DNA of 5,035 nucleotides from positions 1 to 5,035 of the forward strand of contig JAILNY010000154.1 in NCBI GenBank assembly GCA_024691105.1, read 5' to 3'. Below the pieces are notes generated by a model that worked only from the letters and a program-made list of their open reading frames with translations, searched no databases and was not told the origin of the DNA. The DNA is from Treponema sp. (GTDB taxonomy: Bacteria > Spirochaetota > Spirochaetia > Treponematales > Treponemataceae). Of this stretch, positions 1-4,107 are shown piece by piece. Position 1 is the stretch's first letter; every line of letters begins with the position of its first letter. Made by a program: the position numbers and the translations under genes.

Positions 1-1
1 A

Positions 2-424
2 AATCTTGTTAACCTGTGCGCTTCGATGAGCCAGACTTGCAGCGTAAAATTCAGAATATCTATGCCGGACGAAACGGGCACATCTTTTTTAGACGAAAAT
101 GATATTTTAAATCTGTATAGGATTGCACAGGAATCGTTTACGAATATAATAAAACATGCCGGTGCCGAAGAAGCGGTAATCTTAATTCGCAACGCAAGTG
201 AAAACGAAGAGAAGGGCCTTTACATTTTTATAAGCGATGACGGCTGCGGCTTTGACTGCGATGCAGAACTCTACGGAAACTCTGGATTTGCCCGGATCGG
301 CGGCGAAAAACATTTTGGTCTTGTCGGAATTAAAAAACGCTGTCAGCTTATTGGAGCCGATTTTTCGATCAGTTCAAATAAAGGCCAAGGAACACAGATA
401 AGTATTTTTAAGAGAGAGAATTAA
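2..424 (+). CDS. Sensor histidine kinase, NarL/HisKA_3 type, C-terminal part
   Basis: This is the 3' end of a two-component sensor kinase; the reading frame is open back to the window edge, so the ATG at 26 is internal. What remains is the HATPase ATP-binding domain. The N-box lies at about 113-160 (LYRIAQESFTNIIKHA), the G1 box at 236-256 (DDGCGFD), and the G2-like segment at 311-330 (HFGLVGI), followed by GQGT at 383-394. The QESFTNIIKHA form of the N-box and the short G2 segment are typical of the NarL/DegS-like kinases that pair with LuxR-type regulators. The sensor, membrane and dimerisation/phospho-acceptor parts lie outside the window, so the signal is unknown. It stops 3 bases before the response regulator start, so the two are almost certainly co-transcribed and translationally coupled. 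Confidence 0.93.
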   Translation, partial: NLVNLCASMSQTCSVKFRISMPDETGTSFLDENDILNLYRIAQESFTNIIKHAGAEEAVILIRNASENEEKGLYIFISDDGCGFDCDAELYGNSGFARIGGEKHFGLVGIKKRCQLIGADFSISSNKGQGTQISIFKREN

Positions 425-427
425 TTT

Positions 428-1051
428 ATGGAATACGACGTAACATTTTTTGTAGTAGAAGATCACACTCTTACAAACCGCGGTATCCGTCAGCTTTTGA
501 GTGAGCATGACCGTTATAACTGCATCGGCTACGCTTTTTCTAAAAGTGAATGTCTTGATAAACTCAATGAACTTTCTGATGAGTCGCGCCTTCCTGATAT
601 TCTTATTCTCGATTTATTTTTAGGACAGGACAGCGGCCTTGATATTCTTCGCGAAGTAAAGAAAAATCTTTCGTCAGTAAAAGTTATTGTCTACTCGATG
701 TACGCAAAACCCGGCATCGTCTCGCTCGCACTCGAAAGCAGTGCCGATGCCTTTGTATTAAAATCTGCTCCCGAAGAAGAACTCTTTGCCGCAATCAAAG
801 CAGTCCTCAGCGGCGAACACTATGTTCAGCAGACACTCGTCTCACCACTTTTTACCTACCGCACAATTTACGACGGTCTTACCCGCCAGGAACAGGTCGT
901 CTTTAAAAAACTCATCGAGCGCAAAACCCGCCCCCAGATCGCAAAAGAACTCAACATCGTCGAGCGCTCCGTCGAAAACTACCTCTCCCGCATCTACCTC
1001 AAAACCGGCTGCAAAAATCACGAAGATCTGATTAAGAAATTTGGGGAGTAA
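428..1051 (+). CDS. Response regulator, LuxR/NarL family DNA-binding
   Basis: A 207-residue transcription factor with the usual length and order of the NarL/FixJ family. The receiver domain occupies about residues 5-125: acidic pocket E11/D12, phospho-acceptor D62 in the ILDLF strand, switch S90 and conserved K112. The LuxR-type helix-turn-helix covers about 150-205, with the family signature LTRQE at 151-155, IAKELNI at 171-177 and the recognition helix around VERSVENYLSRIYLKTG. It is expected to be phosphorylated by the kinase encoded just upstream and to bind DNA as a dimer. A purine-rich stretch (AGAGAGAG, about 411-418) ahead of ATG 428 serves as ribosome binding site. Codons in the last third (about 890-1015) are much richer in C-ending codons than those in the first half. 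Target genes cannot be told from the window. Confidence 0.95.
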   Translation: MEYDVTFFVVEDHTLTNRGIRQLLSEHDRYNCIGYAFSKSECLDKLNELSDESRLPDILILDLFLGQDSGLDILREVKKNLSSVKVIVYSMYAKPGIVSLALESSADAFVLKSAPEEELFAAIKAVLSGEHYVQQTLVSPLFTYRTIYDGLTRQEQVVFKKLIERKTRPQIAKELNIVERSVENYLSRIYLKTGCKNHEDLIKKFGE

Positions 1052-1109
1052 GGTTTATCAAATTTTACATAAAGAGAGTATTTCATCTCTATAATTAAAT
1101 TAAGCTGAG

Positions 1110-2924
1110 TTAAAATCTTTTTATTAGCAATGTTCCTTTATCACTTATGGAAACTGTTTTTTCTATGCACGATTCTTTACCACAGTCATTTGCTCTTTTA
1201 TCTCTTAAATCATAGTAATAAACAAATCCTTTATATGAACCATATAAATTTGACTGACAACACGTTAGATAGTATCCCGTGGTTTTATATAAATATAGGC
1301 TTTTTAAGTTTGGGTTTTCATTACATACTTTTAATGTTTCTAATTGTGCACCCATAATTTCAAATTCTCTTATACTTGGAATATACCAATTTTCTCCATG
1401 GTTGAATGTGTTTGCATAATTAAAAGCTGGATAATATTTGATTGCATTATTCGAATAATTTGTATCAACCGAACATATATATTCCCAAGCATCATAACCT
1501 GATTCAATATCTTTTGACATTTTGTTCATGTCGATTGAAGCAGCTGGTTCAATGGCCCATTTATATCGTCCGACTTCTTTTGCAGCCATTAAACCATATG
1601 AATCAGATTTTTTTTCTTTGAAGACATATGCTATTGGAACAATATTGTTATCAGGATTGTAATCTTGATAATGGATAAATTTATTTGTTTCTAAAAACAA
1701 ATCTCCAATTTTAACGTTATTGGAGTCTACATAGTTAACCCATTTTGCTGTAATTGTCATATTTTTATTTATTTCTGTTTCACAATTTATTTTTTCATCT
1801 TCACAATACCAGCCGCAGAAATATAATGAATCCGTACATGATAATACAGGTAATTCACTTTCAGAAAGTAAATCTCCATGAAATTTTTTTATTGTTGAAT
1901 TTTGGGTTCCATATGCATTATTAATTCGGATGATATATTCATTTCCTTTTAATAGTTGGAATGCTTTATTTTCGTCTAATAGACAAAGATAATTTTCAGA
2001 CGTATAACAATCAAATGTATATTCGCTATTATCGTTAAGTAAGATTGTTAGAATTGTTTTGTTACTATCAGGATCTCTGTCTAATGAAAATGTACCTATC
2101 AGAATTTGTGTCTTTTCTTCGTTTACTTTTTTATCATAGGTTCGTTTAATCCTATTTATCGCAATTTCATTTGAGTCTGAAAAGATTAGTTCTGTACTAT
2201 ATGGATAATAATATGCTGTTGCCGTTTCAAGTGCATATCTTCCATCGTATGTATAGGTATAGCTTTTTTTGCATCCATAATCAAACATCCAAATACCTAT
2301 AAGGCCATCTTTGTTTGAACTTGTTCGTTGTATCATTTTTTTAGGAATATCTGTATTACTACAATTAAGTTGATAAACAAGCTTTTCCGGATTAGTTTCA
2401 TAATTTGTTTTGTTTGACACAGGAAGAAATAATAAATAACTTTGAGATACAACATATCTTTTATCGGTTTTTATGCCTGATGTAGATGTTAAAGAAATAT
2501 AGAAACGTTCTCCATCCCGTTTGATAACAAAAACTCCTTGTTCTTGAATGGTTGATATTCCATCGGATCCACGACCATTTCCTTGTCCATACTCATAAAA
2601 TAAAACATATCTTCCATTGTTATAAAAACTATAAGTATATCTTTCGTAAGAAAAGTCAGAAGACATGTATGCTCCAGACGATCTGTAATTTGAAAATGAT
2701 CCAAGTATTCCGTTTCCTTTTCCATTACGTACCCATTCCGAGGATATTTTGCTATCAACACTATTATTTAATTCCATAATTGAATCTTCATCAAAATCTT
2801 TATTGGAATAATACGTAAAATTTTGATTTGCATTGTTGACATCAGTTTTCATCGCTGGTGAACTGCAATTAAATAAAGAAAAGGTTAATAAAATAGTAAT
2901 CAAAAATGTTAAATACTTTCTCAT
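1110..2924 (-). CDS. Large surface lipoprotein with InlB-type repeat and DUF1566-like tail
   Basis: A 604-residue exported lipoprotein. The signal peptide starts MRKYLTFLITILL and ends in LFNC, with lipid attachment at Cys20; N before the Cys fits relaxed spirochaete lipoboxes. I chose the ATG at 2924 because GGAG lies 9 bases upstream; the alternative ATG at 2939 adds five residues and has no clear ribosome binding site. Two beta-rich blocks (about 54-167 and 207-316) both contain a G-x-W/F start and repeated Tyr-rich strands and resemble lipocalin-like sheets (weak inference). Residues about 340-395 match a Listeria-Bacteroides (InlB_B/Flg_new) repeat: ..CGWYCEDEKI....INKNMTITAKW. The last 200 residues (IGDLFLE..., then NWYIPSIREFEIMG at about 512-525) resemble the DUF1566/Lcl C-terminal domain of Treponema surface proteins. 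The gene is strongly AT-rich and Asn/Tyr/Ser-rich compared with 428-1051 and 4108-5035. It is probably controlled by the divergent XRE regulator. The function is unknown; adhesion or surface display is a guess. Confidence 0.88.
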   Translation of the reverse strand: MRKYLTFLITILLTFSLFNCSSPAMKTDVNNANQNFTYYSNKDFDEDSIMELNNSVDSKISSEWVRNGKGNGILGSFSNYRSSGAYMSSDFSYERYTYSFYNNGRYVLFYEYGQGNGRGSDGISTIQEQGVFVIKRDGERFYISLTSTSGIKTDKRYVVSQSYLLFLPVSNKTNYETNPEKLVYQLNCSNTDIPKKMIQRTSSNKDGLIGIWMFDYGCKKSYTYTYDGRYALETATAYYYPYSTELIFSDSNEIAINRIKRTYDKKVNEEKTQILIGTFSLDRDPDSNKTILTILLNDNSEYTFDCYTSENYLCLLDENKAFQLLKGNEYIIRINNAYGTQNSTIKKFHGDLLSESELPVLSCTDSLYFCGWYCEDEKINCETEINKNMTITAKWVNYVDSNNVKIGDLFLETNKFIHYQDYNPDNNIVPIAYVFKEKKSDSYGLMAAKEVGRYKWAIEPAASIDMNKMSKDIESGYDAWEYICSVDTNYSNNAIKYYPAFNYANTFNHGENWYIPSIREFEIMGAQLETLKVCNENPNLKSLYLYKTTGYYLTCCQSNLYGSYKGFVYYYDLRDKRANDCGKESCIEKTVSISDKGTLLIKRF

Positions 2925-2942
2925 AAAACTAATCTCCATATT

Positions 2943-3021
2943 GGTTTTTCAGCAACATCCTAGTTGCTAATAGCAATTGTAACATTGCTATAGGATAATC
3001 GTCAATATTTGCTATCAGCAA
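2943..3021. promoter_or_regulatory. Operator array (TTGCTA-N-TAGCAA) between lipoprotein and XRE genes
   Basis: A perfect 13-base palindrome TTGCTAATAGCAA lies at 2964-2976 and a near copy TTGCTATCAGCAA at 3009-3021. Two half-matching copies lie at 2943-2955 (right half CAGCAA) and 2985-2997 (left half TTGCTA). The centres fall at 2949, 2970, 2991 and 3015, spaced 21, 21 and 24 bases, so about two helical turns apart and largely on one DNA face. Symmetric sites of this size suit a small XRE dimer. They overlap the lipoprotein promoter and end 13 bases before the regulator's start codon. Binding by the adjacent XRE protein is inferred from position. Confidence 0.6.
2976..3005 (-). promoter_or_regulatory. 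Sigma-70-type promoter of the lipoprotein gene
   Basis: Read on the minus strand: -35 TTGACG (3005-3000), an 18-base spacer, and -10 TACAAT (2981-2976). Both hexamers match the consensus at five of six positions. Transcription would begin near 2969, giving a leader of about 45 bases before ATG 2924. The promoter is interleaved with the TTGCTA/TAGCAA sites: one abuts the -10, one sits in the spacer and one lies just upstream of the -35. That is a repressor-like arrangement. Confidence 0.6.
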
Positions 3022-3034
3022 TATTATTAAATTA

Positions 3035-3352
3035 ATGGATGATATAAAAAGCGTACTTGGAAAGAACATAAGAGAGCTTCGTATAAAATCTGGATGGACT
3101 CAGGAAAAGCTTGCAGAAAAAGCTGGTATTTCAGTTCCTTTTATGACACAGATTGAATTAGCACGTAAGTCTGCTTCTCTTGAAGTAATTCAAAATCTGG
3201 CAACTGCACTAGGGGTTTCTTATGATCGTTTGTTCAAGACAGAGACATCCAAAAAGAAAGATACACATTCTGCCATTCATCAACTCGAAAAAGATTTAAT
3301 TCTTTCTATCAATTCTGTTATTAAAGATAAATTTGACAGTGCGGAATTCTAA
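3035..3352 (+). CDS. XRE-family (HTH_3) transcriptional regulator
   Basis: A 105-residue Cro/C1-type DNA-binding protein. The helix-turn-helix domain spans about residues 9-67 (GKNIRELRIKSGWTQEKLAE, then AGIS with recognition helix VPFMTQIELARKS, then LEVIQNLATALGVSYDRLF). It is followed by a charged C-terminal stretch of about 38 residues ending in a helix (LEKDLILSINSVIKDKF) that may dimerise. No ligand or enzyme domain is present. ATG 3035 is the only plausible start: the frame has a stop at 2996-2998 and no other standard start codon. There is no Shine-Dalgarno sequence in front of it. TATTAT (3022-3027) ends 7 bases before the ATG, which would suit a leaderless mRNA; GATAAT (2994-2999) is another possible -10. 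It is divergent from the lipoprotein gene across an array of palindromic sites, so it is the likely local and self regulator. It could also act on the toxin-antitoxin-like locus 18 bases downstream, but none of its putative sites is seen there. Confidence 0.9.
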   Translation: MDDIKSVLGKNIRELRIKSGWTQEKLAEKAGISVPFMTQIELARKSASLEVIQNLATALGVSYDRLFKTETSKKKDTHSAIHQLEKDLILSINSVIKDKFDSAEF

Positions 3353-3370
3353 ATAAATAATTCCATACTC

Positions 3371-3399
3371 TTGTTTTCTATATCAAAGTATAGTATAAT
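3371..3399 (+). promoter_or_regulatory. Promoter of the small-peptide (toxin-like) mRNA
   Basis: -35 TTGTTT (3371-3376), a 17-base spacer, and a perfect -10 TATAAT (3394-3399). The start point is predicted at about G3406, which is the first base of the 5' arm that can pair with the mRNA's 3' end. The spacer itself contains a short palindrome, CTATA...TATAG (3378-3393), of unknown meaning. Confidence 0.7.
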
Positions 3400-3405
3400 T
3401 ACTCT

Positions 3406-3433
3406 GCACCCGTGACATGGGCGGCTTTGCCCC
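3406..3433 (+). repeat. 5' arm of long-range inverted repeat in the toxin-like mRNA
   Basis: The first 28 bases of the predicted transcript contain GCACCCGTGACA (3406-3417), GCG (3421-3423) and TTTGCCCC (3426-3433). In nested order these can pair with TGTCGCGGGTGC (3659-3670), CGC (3655-3657) and GGGGCAAG (3646-3653). That gives 12, 3 and 8 base pairs, including two G-U wobbles (3413-3663 and 3426-3653) that work only in the plus-strand RNA. Fold-back of 5' to 3' ends is a known control in type I toxin mRNAs such as hok and aapA1. An alternative local hairpin GGGC...GCCC (3419-3432) competes with it. Confidence 0.65.
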
Positions 3434-3470
3434 TAACTCGACCAGTTGCATAACTGGATTATTGATTTAG
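3417..3470 (+). CDS. Possible 17-codon leader ORF upstream of the toxin-like peptide
   Basis: ATG 3417 opens a 17-codon frame (MGGFAPNSTSCITGLLI) whose TAG (3468-3470) overlaps the AGGAGG of the following peptide gene. It begins only about 11 bases after the predicted mRNA start and has no Shine-Dalgarno, so initiation would be weak or leaderless-like. Its start codon lies at the edge of the 5'-3' helix. If translated, it could couple to the downstream gene as mok does with hok. This may be chance; there is no homology evidence. Confidence 0.25.
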   Translation: MGGFAPNSTSCITGLLI

Positions 3471-3474
3471 GAGG
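3442..3474 (+). promoter_or_regulatory. Leader hairpin and strong Shine-Dalgarno of the toxin-like gene
   Basis: A perfect 6-base-pair hairpin CCAGTT-GCAT-AACTGG occupies 3442-3457, followed by a single-stranded AT-rich spacer and a consensus AGGAGG at 3469-3474, 5 bases before ATG 3480. It is the strongest ribosome binding site in the window, so translation of this short ORF is intended and probably held in check by RNA structure or antisense RNA. Confidence 0.65.
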
Positions 3475-3479
3475 CAGCT

Positions 3480-3581
3480 ATGGATTTATTTGATATTCTG
3501 ATGCTGGCAATTTCTGCCGCTCAGCTCATCATTGAAATCACTCAGCTCCTTCTCCGTAGACGGAAACAGGAAAACGAGTAA
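3480..3581 (+). CDS. Small 33-residue hydrophobic/amphipathic peptide, type I toxin-like
   Basis: A 33-codon ORF beginning MDLFDILMLAISAAQ and ending RRRKQENE. Residues 4-25 form one hydrophobic helix long enough to cross a membrane. Polar residues D5, S12, Q15, E19, Q22 and R26 recur every 3-4 positions, giving one polar face and suggesting an amphipathic or self-associating membrane helix. The RRRK cluster (26-29) would hold the C-terminus in the cytoplasm. Size, single helix and basic tail match the general plan of type I toxin peptides (Fst/Ldr, TxpA/BsrG and small holin-like toxins), though I recognise no specific family. Support for expression: perfect AGGAGG at 3469-3474, strong promoter at 3371-3399, and a convergent small RNA covering the 3' untranslated region. 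Predicted role: a membrane-acting toxin kept silent by the antisense RNA. A non-toxic small membrane protein is the alternative. Confidence 0.75.
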   Translation: MDLFDILMLAISAAQLIIEITQLLLRRRKQENE

Positions 3582-3619
3582 AAAAATAGCCCGCCTGTCT
3601 AAACCTCAAGCGGGCTATT
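3580..3619 (-). terminator. Intrinsic terminator of the antisense RNA
   Basis: Arms AATAGCCCGC and GCGGGCTATT (3619-3610 and 3594-3585 on the minus strand) pair perfectly over 10 bases. On the minus strand three further pairs, including a G-U, extend the stem (3609-3607 with 3595-3597); these do not form in the plus strand. Seven Ts follow (3586-3580). On the plus strand the hairpin has an A-run before it and no T-run after it, so it is a minus-strand terminator just behind the toxin-like ORF. Confidence 0.8.
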
Positions 3620-3635
3620 AGTCCAGAAGGACTAA
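3618..3635. repeat. Short perfect hairpin TTAGTCC-AGAA-GGACTAA
   Basis: A 7-base-pair stem with a tetraloop lies directly beside the antisense terminator and within the RNA overlap of the toxin mRNA and the antisense RNA. The loop is AGAA on the mRNA and TTCT on the antisense RNA, so the two loops are complementary and could serve as a kissing contact between the RNAs. That role is inferred. Confidence 0.5.
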
Positions 3636-3645
3636 AAAAGCCAAT

Positions 3646-3682
3646 GGGGCAAGACGCTTGTCGCGGGTGCCCTTCATCTTTT
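3646..3682 (+). terminator. 3' arm of the long-range repeat and probable plus-strand terminator
   Basis: GGGCA (3647-3651) and TGCCC (3668-3672) can close a stem containing an inner GAC-GCTT-GTC hairpin (3653-3662), followed by TTCATCTTTT (3673-3682). This would end the toxin mRNA near 3680, giving an RNA of about 275 nt. The same bases (3646-3670) form the 3' arm that pairs with the mRNA's first 28 bases, so the terminator hairpin and the end-to-end helix are mutually exclusive. The T-rich tail is interrupted, so termination strength is uncertain. Confidence 0.45.
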
Positions 3683-3710
3683 ACTATACCATATCCGGCA
3701 AAAATGTCAA
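3683..3710 (-). promoter_or_regulatory. Near-consensus promoter of the antisense RNA
   Basis: Minus strand: perfect -35 TTGACA (3710-3705), a 16-base spacer, and -10 TATAGT (3688-3683, five of six). Start predicted around 3677-3675. It is closer to consensus in the -35 than the facing toxin promoter (TTGTTT), as expected for an antitoxin RNA that must be made in excess. Confidence 0.72.
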
Positions 3711-3795
3711 GGAAGAATTCCCCTCTAATCCTTCTCCCTCATGTTAAAATCTTTGTCTTTGTCGATCATCTCAAGCATTATTTTTGCAAAGGCCT

Positions 3796-3843
3796 GGTCA
3801 ACCTGAGTGCCGAAAGATAAATGTTCATGCACTCAGGTTCACC
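3796..3843. repeat. Quasi-palindrome at the pseudogene junction
   Basis: Arms GGTCAACCTGAGTGC (3796-3810) and GCACTCAGGTTCACC (3829-3843) are inverted copies matching at 14 of 15 positions, with an 18-base AT-rich centre. One arm codes for the GTQVDQ part of the C-terminal remnant, the other for the last codons of the sensor remnant, so the frame break sits exactly here. A scar of template switching or of an inversion-linked deletion is the likely explanation; no T-run supports a terminator. Confidence 0.6.
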
Positions 3844-4019
3844 GGATCATAAAAATAAAAAATGTGGGTGTAATCAGGCGGTTCAACTTTAGAAACGTAG
3901 ATTGATGTCAGGTCAAATTTTTCTACAAGGTTCTGGAGCTGAACAAAAACTTTTTCGTATGCTTCGTCCGGGACCGGGTTAAGACTGTAGCGTTCAAAGT
4001 CGTCGGCATTAAGCACCGG

Positions 4020-4049
4020 TTTACTCTGGTATATATATAATGGTAAAAT
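4020..4049 (+). promoter_or_regulatory. Possible promoter of the SUMF1-like gene
   Basis: -35-like TTTACT (4020-4025), an 18-base spacer, and -10 TAAAAT (4044-4049) preceded by TG as in an extended -10. A second -10 candidate, TATAAT (4036-4041), has no matching -35. The leader to ATG 4108 would be about 50 bases. The site lies inside the upstream edge of the decayed minus-strand gene. Confidence 0.4.
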
Positions 4050-4107
4050 CTAAACTGCAGAATCATAAAAACGCATTAGTTAAAATTCAATTTAAAAAGA
4101 GGAACGA

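Larger units (their letters stand above)
3579..3677 (-). ncRNA. Predicted antisense RNA antitoxin
   Basis: A convergent RNA of about 98 nt from a near-consensus promoter (start near 3677) to an intrinsic terminator whose T-run ends at 3580, at the stop codon of the toxin-like ORF. It contains no credible ORF. It would be fully complementary to the last 95-100 bases of the toxin mRNA but not to its coding region or ribosome binding site. That 3'-overlap geometry is known from TxpA/RatA and BsrG/SR4 of Bacillus subtilis. Its 5' part has the stem GGGCA...TGCCC (3672-3647), followed by hairpin TTAGTCC-TTCT-GGACTAA and the terminator. Near its 5' end it carries GCACCCGCGACA, almost the same sequence as the 5' end of the toxin mRNA (GCACCCGTGACA), so it could compete with that end for the mRNA's 3' arm. 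The RNA is inferred from sequence alone. Confidence 0.65.
3725..4049 (-). pseudogene. Remnant of a sensor/HD-hydrolase-type signalling protein
   Basis: Two pieces of one former minus-strand gene in different frames. The upstream piece (4049 down to the TGA at 3827-3825) reads ..SKPVLNADDFERY, then DEAYEKVFVQLQNLVEKF, TSIYVSKV and THIFYFYDPVN, in the style of an extracytoplasmic PDC/Cache-like sensor domain. The downstream piece (3811-3725) reads GTQVDQAFAKIMLEMIDKDK followed by DFNMREKD and a stop. It resembles the C-terminal end of HD or HD-GYP phosphohydrolase regions (GTQFDP..A..ml.mId.D). The N-terminal membrane segment and everything between sensor and C-terminus are missing. The sensor piece can start at GTG 4016 to give a 63-residue ORF, but it has no convincing ribosome binding site and I regard it as dead. 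The join lies at an imperfect inverted repeat (3796-3843). Family assignment rests on motif resemblance only. Confidence 0.65.

Noticed and set aside
786..1031. 81-codon plus-strand ORF inside the response regulator.
   Set aside because: It is out of frame with a well-supported regulator gene and has low-complexity Ser/Pro/Lys content caused by codon bias.
1073..1090. AGAGA...TCTCT hairpin between the response regulator and the lipoprotein gene, as a shared terminator.
   Set aside because: Only five base pairs, mostly A-T rich context, and no T-run on either strand at the right place. The 58-base gap between the convergent genes shows no convincing terminator.
2489..2779. Overlapping ORFs on both strands within the lipoprotein gene (also 1130-1357).
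   Set aside because: They are shadows of the long lipoprotein frame, with no ribosome binding sites or recognisable domains.
3585..3635. Tandem inverted repeats as a CRISPR fragment or insertion-sequence end.
   Set aside because: There is no repeat-spacer periodicity, no transposase and no target-site duplication; the T-run placement explains the larger one as a terminator.
3406..3680. Structured RNA with pairing ends as tmRNA, 6S RNA or a retron ncRNA.
   Set aside because: No tRNA-like 3' end with CCA, no tag-like ORF after a resume site, no reverse transcriptase nearby; the perfect Shine-Dalgarno and hydrophobic ORF fit a toxin mRNA better.
3825..4016. 63-residue minus-strand ORF as a real small gene.
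   Set aside because: It starts at GTG without a ribosome binding site, resembles an internal piece of a larger sensor protein, and is followed by an out-of-frame C-terminal remnant of the probable same gene.
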